Below are positions 27,578 to 35,944 of a DNA stretch of 64,000 nucleotides, piece after piece (position 1 is the first letter of the stretch; each line of letters opens with the position of its first letter). The notes under the pieces are model-generated. The model worked only from the letters and a program-made list of their open reading frames with translations, made no database searches and had not been told where the DNA came from. The DNA comes from Bacteroidales bacterium UBA1715 (GTDB lineage: Bacteria > Bacteroidota > Bacteroidia > Bacteroidales > UBA1715), in NCBI GenBank assembly GCA_002317135.1, contig DCIX01000035.1, positions 16,861 to 80,860 of the forward strand, written 5' to 3'. The translations under genes and the position numbers were made by a program.

Positions 27578-28159
27578 TTACCATTTTTTGATTTCTTCGT
27601 TGAATACCAACGATTTAAAATCAGAAAGAAGGTGTAGATGTTCTATTTGACCAGTGAATGTGTATATATTTCCAACTGTTAGCTTATCGTCAGTTGGGCC
27701 TTGGATACCACCGCCAAAATCATGTTCTTCGCGTTGTTTATCTTTTACGACTAAACCAGCATGAGGTCCCATAAATGTATTGTTGTCCATTGCTTCAACA
27801 CGGGCCTCAATCATAATTTTGTCGTACTTGATATCGGTAATCCAAACGCTGAGGATTTTAATCTTTTCTTCGTTTTTTGTTTGTTCGAATGGTAAGAAAA
27901 CAGTGTCTTTGTTTTCTGCAAAAAGACTTTCTAAAACAACGTCAGCTTGTTTTTTCAACACCATTGCCGAGTCTTGCATTTTCAAGAATAAGTCAATGTC
28001 GCTCATGTCTTGTTGTGATTCAATATCAGCAATCTTTCTTGCGAAATAGTTTGCCGTATCGGCGTATTTTTGTAGAGAAACAGTGTTTTTCTTTTTACCA
28101 CATGAAGTTACACATATTGCAAATGATGCAATAATAAATAATCCTATAATTTTTTTCAT
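27578..28159 (-). CDS. Predicted lipoprotein of unknown function
   Basis: A 193-residue protein with a lipoprotein signal (MKKIIGLFIIASFAICVTSC, lipobox VTSC). The mature N-terminal part is helical and may be coiled coil (KYADTANYFARKIADIESQ). The C-terminal part is beta-rich (ILSVWITDIKYDKIMIEARV, IYTFTGQIEH). I do not recognise the family. It starts 1 bp after proC and ends at a clear terminator, so it is the last gene of a proC operon. Confidence 0.75.
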   Translation of the reverse strand: MKKIIGLFIIASFAICVTSCGKKKNTVSLQKYADTANYFARKIADIESQQDMSDIDLFLKMQDSAMVLKKQADVVLESLFAENKDTVFLPFEQTKNEEKIKILSVWITDIKYDKIMIEARVEAMDNNTFMGPHAGLVVKDKQREEHDFGGGIQGPTDDKLTVGNIYTFTGQIEHLHLLSDFKSLVFNEEIKKW

Positions 28160-28160
28160 T

Positions 28161-28967
28161 CTAATCTTCTTTATTAGCGGCTTTGTCGTATGATTTTACA
28201 ATACCTTTTATTAATGCTGAACTTAATCCGTTGTGTTCCATTTCGTTAAGCCCGGCAATTGTAATTCCTCGTGGAGTTGTTACTTTGTCGATTTCGTCTT
28301 CTGGGTGAGAATTTAACTGTAAAAGTAATTCTGCAGCACCTTTTGCTGTTTGGGCGGCAATAAGTTGTGCTTCATCAGCATGGAAACCAATTTGTGTTCC
28401 ACCTTGCGAAGCAGCACGGATTGTTCTCAAGAAATATGCAATACCGCAAGAGCCAAGTGCTGTTGCTGATAGCATAAGATCTTCGTCTAAAACTAAAGTT
28501 TTTCCTAACATGTCGAATATCTCTACAACTTCAGCAAATTCTGACGAATTGCGTTTGTTTGTCGCAATACACGTCATTGACTGACGAATTTTGATTGCTG
28601 TATTGGGAATTGCACGAGCAATACAAATGTCTTTATTTACTAAAGTTTGAATTTGTGCAATGTCAACACCTGTAACAACATTGATAAGCGTATGTTTTTC
28701 AGTGAAGGAATCTTTAATGCCAGTCATAATCATATTGAAAATATGTGGCACAACCGACAATACAACGATTCTTGCTCGCGATACAGCATCAGCATTGTCG
28801 TCTTGGAAATTGTATCCACCTTCGTGTAGATCCTTTGGCAAATCCGATTTCTTACGAGTAATAATTATTTGTTCTGGTTTGTATTTACCAGCATTCACCA
28901 ATCCTTCGGCAATAGACATACCTATGTTTCCACCACCGATTATTGCTATTGTTTCGTTAAAATCCAT
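28161..28967 (-). CDS. proC: Pyrroline-5-carboxylate reductase
   Basis: Catalyses the last step of proline synthesis, NAD(P)H-dependent reduction of pyrroline-5-carboxylate. The 268-residue length is normal. The N-terminal Rossmann motif is IAIIGGGNIGMSIAEGL, and the C-terminal P5CR dimerisation region shows TALGSCGIAYF and TTPRGITIAGL. A TACTTTTG -7 element lies at 28994-28987 on this strand. Its gene is followed at once by a lipoprotein gene. Confidence 0.95.
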   Translation of the reverse strand: MDFNETIAIIGGGNIGMSIAEGLVNAGKYKPEQIIITRKKSDLPKDLHEGGYNFQDDNADAVSRARIVVLSVVPHIFNMIMTGIKDSFTEKHTLINVVTGVDIAQIQTLVNKDICIARAIPNTAIKIRQSMTCIATNKRNSSEFAEVVEIFDMLGKTLVLDEDLMLSATALGSCGIAYFLRTIRAASQGGTQIGFHADEAQLIAAQTAKGAAELLLQLNSHPEDEIDKVTTPRGITIAGLNEMEHNGLSSALIKGIVKSYDKAANKED

Positions 28968-29039
28968 ATATGATTTTTTTGTGCTTCAAAAGTACAACCT
29001 TTTTTCTGAATACGCATTTCCAATAGCTATCTTTTTCTT

Positions 29040-29669
29040 CTATATCCAATCAGCAAAAATCTGCATTATGCCTTGTTCTTTTGTAATTTGTTGAATATGA
29101 ATACCCAATGTAGCAGCAGCTTCGACATTCACCAACAAATCATCTACAAACATTGTTTCTTCAGCCTTTAAACCTGCATCGTTTAGTACATATTGGTAGA
29201 TTTTGGTATCGGGTTTACGTAGTTTCAATTCATTTGAATAATACACTTTCTCGAACAAATCCTCATTTGATTGTATTGGTAAGTTTTGACGTTTGGCAAT
29301 GTTGCCAAATTCTTTGGTATGCAGTTCGTTAGTGTTGCTTAACAAAAATGTGCGATATTTTTTCTTCAATGCTAATAGCAATGGAATATGTTCAGCTGGA
29401 TAGCCAACAAGAATTGCATTCCATGCAGATAGAAATTGTTCTTCTGTAAAATTCACGGATGAGATATTTCTAAGATGTTGCATAAAATCTTGTGGAGAAA
29501 TTTTCCCACATTCAAATTGAAGAAATGCATCGTCGGTGAACAGATGTTTTAGAACTTCTTGTGCACTGCAATGAAACAAATCGGCGAATGCGTTTACTGT
29601 GCGTTGTTCCTCTATTTGAAAAACTACGCCGCCGAAGTCGAAAATGATGTTTTTGATTGTATTTTTCAT
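29040..29669 (-). CDS. HAD-superfamily phosphatase (subfamily IA)
   Basis: From MKNTIKN the protein has 209 residues; an upstream ATG at 29693 would overlap the tRNA promoter. Motif I is FDFGGVV, with Asp as nucleophile and Gly in place of the second Asp, as in YihX-type sugar phosphatases. Motif II is LLSNTNE, motif III falls near LKLRKPDTKIY, and motif IV is MFVDDLLVNV. The small cap domain is alpha-helical. Probably hydrolyses a sugar phosphate or similar metabolite; the substrate cannot be told from sequence. Confidence 0.85.
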   Translation of the reverse strand: MKNTIKNIIFDFGGVVFQIEEQRTVNAFADLFHCSAQEVLKHLFTDDAFLQFECGKISPQDFMQHLRNISSVNFTEEQFLSAWNAILVGYPAEHIPLLLALKKKYRTFLLSNTNELHTKEFGNIAKRQNLPIQSNEDLFEKVYYSNELKLRKPDTKIYQYVLNDAGLKAEETMFVDDLLVNVEAAATLGIHIQQITKEQGIMQIFADWI

Positions 29670-29687
29670 TGAAATAAATTTATTCGC

Positions 29688-29717
29688 TTGCAAAATACCA
29701 CAATTTAATTATTTTTG
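29688..29717 (+). promoter_or_regulatory. tRNA promoter
   Basis: TTG at 29688-29690 and TATTTTTG at 29710-29717, 19 bp apart, lie 28 bp before the tRNA. Confidence 0.6.
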
Positions 29718-29745
29718 CACACGAAAACTTTTAGAAATAAAAGTT

Positions 29746-29822
29746 GGACCCTTAGCTCAGCTGGTTAGAGCACCTGACTCATAATCAGGTGGTCGTTGGT
29801 TCAAGCCCAACAGGGTCCACCA
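29746..29822 (+). tRNA. tRNA with CAU anticodon, probably tRNA-Ile2
   Basis: A 77-base cloverleaf with acceptor GGACCCT/AGGGTCC, D arm AGCTCAG..GGTTAGAGC, anticodon loop CTCATAA (CAU), T arm GTTGG..TTCAAGC..CCAAC and encoded CCA. The body (CCCTTAGCTCAG, GACTCATAATC, GGTCG.TGGTTCAAG) resembles E. coli ileX, so Ile2 (read as AUA after lysidine modification) is favoured over elongator Met. Confidence 0.9.
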
Positions 29823-29824
29823 CC

Positions 29825-29857
29825 AAAAGCATCTACAGAAATGTAGATGCTTTTTTT
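29825..29857 (+). terminator. tRNA terminator
   Basis: A 13-bp stem (aaaagcatctaca / tgtagatgctttt) with loop gaaa and a T-run, directly after CCA. Confidence 0.85.
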
Positions 29858-29889
29858 ATGCCGTTTTTGTAAAAATAAGTGTTGAAATA

Positions 29890-30099
29890 TTACTCTTTAC
29901 GAAACTCTTGACCGCATTTACTGCAAGCCCAATTAGGGTCGTTATCCGATATGATACAACCATAAAAAATATAATGTTTTCCAGTTCTTTTAAACATTTC
30001 TTTTTCGCTACATATTGGTTCCCCAAAGAGGATTTCGTAAACGTCTCCTTTACATTTGGGACATTTACGAGGTTTACGTTTTACTATAATTTGTTCCAT
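29890..30099 (-). CDS. Small zinc-ribbon protein
   Basis: A 69-residue protein with two CxxC pairs (CPKCKG near the N-terminus, CSKCGQEF near the C-terminus) that should bind one zinc ion. The middle has FGEPICSEKEMFKRTGKHYIFYG. The layout is that of small zinc-ribbon proteins common in Bacteroidota, of unknown role. Monocistronic; start and stop are unambiguous. Confidence 0.75.
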   Translation of the reverse strand: MEQIIVKRKPRKCPKCKGDVYEILFGEPICSEKEMFKRTGKHYIFYGCIISDNDPNWACSKCGQEFRKE

Positions 30100-30249
30100 A
30101 TTTTTTTATTAAGTTTCTTAAATATACCTTCATATTTGATTTTGTAAATCGTTCTTTGGCGTTTTTTACATGTAAAAATGTGGAAATGATATACATCCTG
30201 GCAGTATACCTTATTGCACGTTTATTCGTTAGATTTTTGATGTGTGTTC

Positions 30250-30709
30250 TTGTTCTTTCTTGCAACAGGTCAAGAAAGAACCAAAGAACCCCGCCGAGCA
30301 CCTGCTTCGCTAAAAATCACCTTCGTACGGCTAAAAAAGACTATGAGTTGCTCCGTAAACTCCGCAACAATCGTCTTTTTCTTTACGCCGACCTACGGCG
30401 ATTTTCTTAACGCGCGCAGCTGAATCGGCTTTGTTGTTCTTACATAGATGAAAACCTAAAAATAAAACGTATTGCTTGTCGTATACAGTAATCATCCCAA
30501 GATTGAACCTCTCGACTTCACGAATGAGCGTTAAGAAAAACGACGGAATGAAGCGTTAAAAAGGATTTGATGCCTCCGGCAATGCCATTGGGAAATCCAA
30601 CCACGTGGCATTCCAAATCCTTTAGCGGAATGCAGTCGTTTTTTAGCGAAGGCGTGGGTCGATGGCGTTCTTTTGGTTACTTTTCTTTCGCTATAGAAAG
30701 AAAAGTAAC
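30250..30709. repeat. Non-coding element with inverted homologous arms
   Basis: Each end carries a strong hairpin: an 11-bp stem (gttctttcttg / caagaaagaac) at 30250-30279 and a perfect 14-bp stem with loop gctata at 30676-30709. Reading inward from both ends gives related sequence: aaccaaagaac ... cttcgctaaaaa on the left, and on the opposite strand aaccaaaagaac ... cttcgctaaaaaa. Near the centre, gattttcttaacgc and gcgttaagaaaaac are also inverted. Two opposing small ORFs (84 and 62 codons, both ending RRFS) are by-products of the arms. This looks like a MITE- or REP-like element or structured RNA and not protein genes. It fills most of the gene-free stretch 30100-30887. Confidence 0.65.
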
Positions 30710-30846
30710 ATAATTTCATTTTTTATGCATTGTCAACTAGTATATCATTCCCCAATGTAGTATATTTTCTTTCATCTTTTTCGTCAATATTGCATTTAAA
30801 TCCAATAGATTGGAAGCGTGTTGACTGCTCATTACATTTACTCTGT

Positions 30847-30863
30847 TTTAAATCCTATACGGC
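30847..30863. repeat. Left 17-bp inverted repeat flanking the lipocalin gene
   Basis: tttaaatcctatacggc, the perfect reverse complement of 31420-31436. It lies 24 bp before the lipocalin start. Confidence 0.85.
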
Positions 30864-30887
30864 TAAGTGTTTTAAAAAAGTAGTATT

Positions 30888-31412
30888 ATGAAAAAGATGG
30901 TAATGAGTTTACTTTGTGGAGTGTCGATATTTGGTTGCTCTGCATGTCGTTCAACTATTGATACAACGACGGTTCCCGAGCTTGATTTGGAACAATTTAT
31001 GGGAAAATGGTACGAAATAGCTCGTTTTGACCATAGTTTTGAACGTGGCTTGGTCGGTTGTACAGCTGATTATTCTATTCAGCCCGATAATACAGTGAAG
31101 GTTGTGAATTCTGGCTACAAGAACGATTTCAATGGCAAATTTAAACAGTCTGTAGGCAAGGCACGTCGTCCGAACGATGCGGTGCCTGGGCAGTTGGAAG
31201 TGTCGTTTTTCCTTTGGTTTTATTCCGATTACAATGTGTTGTATTTGGCACCCGATTACGAATATGTTCTAATTGGAAGTAGTAGCGATAAGTATTTATG
31301 GATATTAAGCCGTACCGCACAAATGGAACCAGAGGCAAAGAATAAGGTTTTGACCGTAGCTAAGGAACGCGGTTACGATACGGATAAATTAATATGGGTT
31401 TCTCAAAAGTAA
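30888..31412 (+). CDS. blc: Outer-membrane lipocalin (Blc-like)
   Basis: A 174-residue lipoprotein (signal MKKMVMSLLCGVSIFGCSAC; Cys at 17 or 20 could be the lipidated residue) with the lipocalin signature GKWYEIARFDHSFERGL and the C-terminal strand pattern DYEYVLIGSSSDKYLWILSR. Bacterial Blc proteins sit in the outer membrane and bind fatty acids or lysophospholipids, often in envelope stress. The gene is precisely framed by a 17-bp inverted repeat (24 bp upstream, 7 bp downstream), and a repeat element ends 180 bp upstream, suggesting it may have arrived as a small cassette. Confidence 0.93.
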   Translation: MKKMVMSLLCGVSIFGCSACRSTIDTTTVPELDLEQFMGKWYEIARFDHSFERGLVGCTADYSIQPDNTVKVVNSGYKNDFNGKFKQSVGKARRPNDAVPGQLEVSFFLWFYSDYNVLYLAPDYEYVLIGSSSDKYLWILSRTAQMEPEAKNKVLTVAKERGYDTDKLIWVSQK

Positions 31413-31419
31413 CACAAAT

Positions 31420-31436
31420 GCCGTATAGGATTTAAA
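31420..31436. repeat. Right 17-bp inverted repeat flanking the lipocalin gene
   Basis: gccgtataggatttaaa, the perfect reverse complement of 30847-30863, starting 7 bp after the lipocalin stop. Confidence 0.85.
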
Positions 31437-31480
31437 TTTCCCATTATATTTCATGTTCTTTAAAAGAAACATTTCCTATG

Positions 31481-32350
31481 TTACTCGGCTTTTTTCTGAA
31501 AAAATGCTCCGGTCAAGCTTTCTGTATCAACGGTATTTATGAATGCGTCAGGAACCTGTTCTTTTATGGTCTTTACTACCGAAATATATTGGTCTTTTGC
31601 AACAACAGAATAGACGATATTGGATTCTGAGAGTGTATGTGATCCTTCACAATTGATAATGGTAGCACCGTGACGGCTCTTTTCGTAAATAATTTTACTC
31701 ACTTTGTCTGGTTCAGAAGTGACAACAAATATAGTTTCTTTCTGGTAGTGCTTGAACAGCATGTGTATCATCTGGGTTGATGCGTATTGGAATATGATAG
31801 AGTAGAGAGCCTTGTCCCATCCAAAAAGCAGACCTGCGGAAATAAGGATGACGGAGTTGATTCCCAGCACAAGGTTCCATGAATCAACTTGTTTCTTTTC
31901 AGACATGTAGATGGCAATGAAGTCTGTTCCTCCAGCAGTAGCTTCTACAGAAAGACAAATACTGATAGCTGCACCGTTGATAATTCCACCAAAAATGGAA
32001 ATCAACAGAGTGTCGTTTGTAATGGTGTAGCTCGGCAATAAGTCTGCGAAAAATCCAGTGAGGAAAATCATCACGCAAGAGTAGATTGTAAACTTTTTGC
32101 CTATGAATTTAAAACCAATAAAAACAGGAATGGCGTTGATTAGGATGTTGATGTAAGAGAACGGAAGGTTTATATTGAAAAAAAATTCAGCTATACGTTG
32201 TATAAGCAGGGTCAGACCATTTGCGCCTCCGGGCAATAGACCTCCGGCCTGGATGAATGTTTTGATGTTGGCAGCCATCAGTAGGGCTGCTCCTGTGATG
32301 AATAGGATTCTTTTCGAATCTTTTTTAAAATTGAATAATTCAGTTGCCAT
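31481..32350 (-). CDS. YitT-family membrane protein
   Basis: A 289-residue protein with five or six membrane helices (residues 15-195; AGGLLPGGANGLTLL, VEATAGGTDFIAIY) followed by the cytoplasmic DUF2179 domain (TIFVVTSEPDKVSKIIYE, GATIINCEGSHTL, VVAKDQYISVVKTIKE). This is the standard YitT/DUF161 architecture. Its molecular function is not established; transport or sensing has been suggested for the family. Transcribed alone, divergent from the PAP2 gene. Confidence 0.9.
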   Translation of the reverse strand: MATELFNFKKDSKRILFITGAALLMAANIKTFIQAGGLLPGGANGLTLLIQRIAEFFFNINLPFSYINILINAIPVFIGFKFIGKKFTIYSCVMIFLTGFFADLLPSYTITNDTLLISIFGGIINGAAISICLSVEATAGGTDFIAIYMSEKKQVDSWNLVLGINSVILISAGLLFGWDKALYSIIFQYASTQMIHMLFKHYQKETIFVVTSEPDKVSKIIYEKSRHGATIINCEGSHTLSESNIVYSVVAKDQYISVVKTIKEQVPDAFINTVDTESLTGAFFQKKAE

Positions 32351-32431
32351 TTTATTATGTTTTGCCGGTGCAAAAGTAATTTTTTTAATGCAATTGCTTA
32401 TATTTTTCTACCTTTGTGAGGTATGGAATAT

Positions 32432-33190
32432 ATGAAAAGGGTGAAATTACAATTGTTAGTTAGTTTGTTTGTTTGCCTACAGATGGTTACTCCTGTTGTT
32501 GCACAAACTGATTCAAGTAATGTAAAGCACAACTTGACCAAAGAAAAATATCAGTTTTCTGCGAAACGAGTGATTCTCCCTGTATCTTTGGGCGTTGTAG
32601 GTGCTACAGGATTGATACCGAACTCTCCTTTGAATAAATTGTCGAATTCTGTTCATGAGGAAATAAGCGTCCATTCATATCATACTAACGTTGACGATTG
32701 GCTGCAATATATGCCTCTTACTATGTATTGGGGACTAAATTGGGCATATTTACATAATGGCCAGCATACAATAAAGGAAAGTGTCTCAAAAACGGCTATT
32801 GCTTGTTTAAGTACAATGATTATTTCGACAGGTTTAAAATATAGCATCCGGGAGAAGCGTCCGGATAGCAATAAACAAAATTCTTTTCCTTCGGGCCATA
32901 CGGCAGTTGTATTTACAGGCGCGGAATTGGTACGCTTGGAATATGGAAATGTGTACGGTTCAATTGCATATACTATGGCACTGATGGTTGGTTCTATGCG
33001 TGTGTATAATGACCGTCATTGGGTACATGATGTTGTGTCGGGCGCGGGAATCGGTATATTGAGTGCACGAATAGGAAATTGGCTTTGCCCGGATTTTAAG
33101 AAATCAGAAAAGAATAGGTCTGTTAGTTTTAGTCCTTATTTTTCCGTTGAAAAAGATGGCTGTTTGCTGTCTGCCTCGTTGCGATTTTAA
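32432..33190 (+). CDS. PAP2-family phosphatase, exported
   Basis: From MKRVKLQ the protein has about 252 residues and a signal peptide ending near VVAQ. The three PAP2 motifs are present: KYSIREKRP, PSGHTA and SMRVYNDRHWVHDV. Enzymes of this type dephosphorylate lipids such as undecaprenyl pyrophosphate, phosphatidic acid or lipid A outside the cytoplasm. Weak hydrophobicity between motifs suggests the periplasmic form with few membrane segments. An ATG at 32423 is possible, but the -7 element TACCTTTG at 32409-32416 makes 32432 likelier. Confidence 0.88.
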   Translation: MKRVKLQLLVSLFVCLQMVTPVVAQTDSSNVKHNLTKEKYQFSAKRVILPVSLGVVGATGLIPNSPLNKLSNSVHEEISVHSYHTNVDDWLQYMPLTMYWGLNWAYLHNGQHTIKESVSKTAIACLSTMIISTGLKYSIREKRPDSNKQNSFPSGHTAVVFTGAELVRLEYGNVYGSIAYTMALMVGSMRVYNDRHWVHDVVSGAGIGILSARIGNWLCPDFKKSEKNRSVSFSPYFSVEKDGCLLSASLRF

Positions 33191-33253
33191 TTGATATTTT
33201 CTTGGTCGGACTTTAATTTCGAACAAAATTACAGAATGGTTTTGCTATAAAAC

Positions 33254-33283
33254 AAAAAACCACGACAGTTTGCCGTGGTTTTC
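33254..33283 (-). terminator. tRNA-Lys terminator
   Basis: On the minus strand ccacg, loop gcaaactgt, cgtgg is flanked by A and T runs, forming an A-tract/T-tract hairpin right after the tRNA. Confidence 0.75.
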
Positions 33284-33284
33284 G

Positions 33285-33357
33285 TGATCCAGATGGGGCT
33301 CGAACCCATGACCCCATCCTTAAAAGGGATGTGCTCTACCTGCTGAGCTACTGAATC
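33285..33357 (-). tRNA. tRNA-Lys (UUU)
   Basis: A 73-base cloverleaf on the minus strand. Acceptor GATTCAG/CTGGATC (one G-U pair), D arm AGCTCAGC..GGTAGAGC, anticodon loop CTTTTAA (UUU), T arm ATGGG..TTCGAGC..CCCAT. Discriminator A. CCA is not encoded (CGA follows), unlike the CAU tRNA at 29746. Confidence 0.93.
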
Positions 33358-33685
33358 GATCCGTCTCTCAAAAAAGACGATGCAAAAGTAGTCATTTTTT
33401 TATATCTCCCAAATAAAAGCGAACTTTTTTTTGAAAAATGTTTAGATTTATCTACTTCTGTCTTGTAGTAAGTCGAAAATCTTTTCGAAGAATCTTGTTA
33501 GTTTTCTTTCTTGACCTATGCAGGAAAGAATAAATAATCATATAAAAAAGGAATTAAAAATATGTTTTTGTTGTTTGTAAGATAAATCGGACTTTTTGAT
33601 TATAAACGTATACGAAAAACGCGTATTTGTACTACGATTTATTCTAAAATTTTAATAAAAACTTATATTTTATTACTTAATTTTA
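33358..33685. other. AT-rich gap without a gene
   Basis: No coding frame is supported. It holds one imperfect hairpin at 33504-33530 (ttctttcttg / caggaaagaa) that resembles the left-end hairpin of the element at 30250, and long A/T tracts before the amt promoter. Confidence 0.5.
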
Positions 33686-33714
33686 TTGTTTTGCTTACAA
33701 TTTTTATACTTTTG
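33686..33714 (+). promoter_or_regulatory. Promoter of the ammonium transporter
   Basis: TTG at 33686-33688 and TACTTTTG at 33707-33714 (18 bp apart), giving a leader of about 40 bases before the ATG at 33761. Confidence 0.6.
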
Positions 33715-33760
33715 TCTCGCAAACAAACAAAAAGTATAACTTATCTAAAATTTAAACGGT

Positions 33761-35137
33761 ATGGAAAAACGATGGTACATTTTTATGGCGATTCTTTTAG
33801 CAATCACGGTAATTGGTTGCTTTGTGCCAAATCAACCAGAAATCTGGACTCTTAGTGACAACATTAACCTTGCAGATGTTGCTTGGCTGTTGACCGCTAC
33901 AATCTTTGTGTTAATGATGACTCCTGGTCTTTCTTTGTTCTATGGTGGTATGGTTCGTAAGAAAAATATCATTTCTACCATTTTACAAAGTATAATTGCT
34001 ATGGGTTTGATTAGTGTGATTTGGGTGTTCTGTGGGTTCAGTCTTGCATTTGGAGACGATGTAGCGGGAATTATTGGTAGTCCTAAAACATATTTCTTTA
34101 TGTATAATGTAGGTGGCCAAGCAACTGATGAACTTTCTACGAAATTAGGATTGACAATTCCTCTTGCATTATATGCATTATTTCAAATGAAATTTGCCAT
34201 AATCACTCCTTCTTTGATTACGGGTTCGTTCGCAGAACGTGTTCGTTTCTCTGGCTATCTTGTGTTTATGGCTTTGTTCTGCATCTTGATTTATTGTCCA
34301 CTTGCTCACTGTACTTGGCATCCAGATGGATTGTTCGCACAAATGCATGTAAAAGACTTTGCTGGTGGAATCGTGGTGCATGCATCTTCGGGTGTTGCTG
34401 CTCTTGTAGGTGCGTTATTTTTAGGAAGAAGACGTAACCAAGCATCTCAACCTGCTAATATCCCGTATGTTGTGCTTGGTGCCTCAATGCTTTGGTTAGG
34501 TTGGTTCGGTTTTAACGCTGGATCTAGTTTGGCAGCAAACGAAGTAGCAGTAAAGGCATTCTTGAACACAAACACGGCGGCTGCAACAGCAATGTTGACT
34601 TGGTTGTTCTTGGATGGCATTCTTGGTAGAAAACCATCAGCAATGGGCGCTTCTGTTGGTGGTGTTGTTGGTTTGGTTGCCATTACTCCTTCGGCAGGAT
34701 GGGTTAGTACATCGGAAAGTGTTCTCATTGCATTCGTAACAACATTGATTTGCAATATGGCTTGTTACATTAAAAACAAGAAAACTGCTGTTGACGATGC
34801 TTTGGACGTATTCCCAACACATGGACTTGGTGGTATTGTTGGTACAATCTTAACAGGTATATTCGTATACAAATACGAACCAGGATTGGCTGAAGAAGGT
34901 GTTACACATTTCCAATTCTTCTTCAACCACATTATTGCCTTAATTATCGTTGTAGTTTACACTGCCGGAATGTCATACGCACTATATTGGTTGACAAACA
35001 AAATGATTCCTATGCGTGTTGGTGCTGATTGTGAAGAAATCGGTCTTGACCGTAGCCAACACGATGAACATTATGGAAGACTTCGCGAAATCGCAGAATA
35101 CGACGAAACAAATCTTGAAGTTTCTGAAAAGAAATAG
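33761..35137 (+). CDS. amt: Ammonium transporter (Amt/Rh family)
   Basis: A 458-residue inner-membrane channel with 11 or so helices. Family hallmarks include MMTPGLSLFYGGMVRKKN, DFAGGIVVHASSGVAALVGA (first pore His), LWLGWFGFNAGSSLA and DVFPTHGLGGIVGTILTG (second pore His). Imports ammonium for nitrogen assimilation. No glnB/glnK gene is next to it, which is unusual for amt operons though not rare in Bacteroidota. It has its own promoter and a strong terminator, so it is monocistronic. Confidence 0.96.
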   Translation: MEKRWYIFMAILLAITVIGCFVPNQPEIWTLSDNINLADVAWLLTATIFVLMMTPGLSLFYGGMVRKKNIISTILQSIIAMGLISVIWVFCGFSLAFGDDVAGIIGSPKTYFFMYNVGGQATDELSTKLGLTIPLALYALFQMKFAIITPSLITGSFAERVRFSGYLVFMALFCILIYCPLAHCTWHPDGLFAQMHVKDFAGGIVVHASSGVAALVGALFLGRRRNQASQPANIPYVVLGASMLWLGWFGFNAGSSLAANEVAVKAFLNTNTAAATAMLTWLFLDGILGRKPSAMGASVGGVVGLVAITPSAGWVSTSESVLIAFVTTLICNMACYIKNKKTAVDDALDVFPTHGLGGIVGTILTGIFVYKYEPGLAEEGVTHFQFFFNHIIALIIVVVYTAGMSYALYWLTNKMIPMRVGADCEEIGLDRSQHDEHYGRLREIAEYDETNLEVSEKK

Positions 35138-35153
35138 CCATTTCATTCAAACA

Positions 35154-35189
35154 AAAAATCCCGATAGAATTTTCTATCGGGATTTTTTA
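35154..35189 (+). terminator. Rho-independent terminator after amt
   Basis: A perfect 16-bp stem (aaaaatcccgatagaa / ttctatcgggattttt) between the convergent amt and rlmB genes; likely bidirectional. Confidence 0.9.
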
Positions 35190-35208
35190 TTTTCTATAGG
35201 AAGAGTTG

Positions 35209-35943
35209 TTAGCGTCTTTGACGACAAACTTCGTACACGCACATTGCCGTTGCTGCTGCTACATTCAAGGAGGAAATTTCTCCTGTCATTGGAATTTTAA
35301 TGCAACTATTTGCCATATCAATAATGCTTGCTTCTATGCCATCTTCTTCTGCACCAAAAACGAGTGCCAATGGTTGTGTTAAGTCTGCATCATAACAGTT
35401 TGCTGAGAATTTTTCGGCAGCACAAATCACCTGTAAACCAGATTCTTGCAAATATGAAATGGCTCCTTTTAATGAATGAACCTTACAAACAGGAATCTTA
35501 AATAGAGCTCCGGCTGAAGTTTTTACCGCGTCGGCACCGATTTGTGCAGAACCTTTTTGTGGAATAATTATCGCATCTACGCCCATGCATTCGCAAGTAC
35601 GGGTGATCGCTCCGAAATTGCGCACGTCACATACTTGGTCAAGAATAACTAAAAATGGATTTTTACCTTGCTCGAATAATTCAGGAACGATTTTATCTAT
35701 TTCATGAAATTCAATAGGCGACATGAAAGCGATAATGCCCTGATGTGCTTTACGGGTGATTTTATTCAATTTCTCGATAGGCACAGTCTTTATTGTAACG
35801 TTTTGTTTACGTGCAAGATAAATAATCTCACGTATTTGCTCGTTGTCGGACTGTTTCTTTATGAGAATTTGATCAATAGGCTTGCAATCTTGTAAAGCTT
35901 CAAGTATTGCGTGTGTGCCGTATATCATTCCTGTCTGTTCCAT
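35209..35943 (-). CDS. rlmB: TrmH/RlmB-family RNA ribose 2'-O-methyltransferase
   Basis: A 244-residue SPOUT methyltransferase. The N-terminal substrate-binding domain starts YGTHAILEAL. The knotted catalytic domain has ILDQVCDVRNFGAITRTCE, GADAVKTSAGAL, LALVFGAEEDGI and KIPMTGEISSLNVAAATA. This matches RlmB, which methylates G2251 of 23S rRNA, although assignment within TrmH/RlmB rests on similarity only. It lies 1 bp after a DUF3467 gene in the argH operon. Confidence 0.92.
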   Translation of the reverse strand: MEQTGMIYGTHAILEALQDCKPIDQILIKKQSDNEQIREIIYLARKQNVTIKTVPIEKLNKITRKAHQGIIAFMSPIEFHEIDKIVPELFEQGKNPFLVILDQVCDVRNFGAITRTCECMGVDAIIIPQKGSAQIGADAVKTSAGALFKIPVCKVHSLKGAISYLQESGLQVICAAEKFSANCYDADLTQPLALVFGAEEDGIEASIIDMANSCIKIPMTGEISSLNVAAATAMCVYEVCRQRR

Positions 35944-35944
35944 A

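Noticed and set aside
30156..30719. Two opposite small ORFs in the repeat element
   Set aside because: Their similarity follows from the inverted DNA arms, and codon use looks non-coding; treated as by-products of the repeat.
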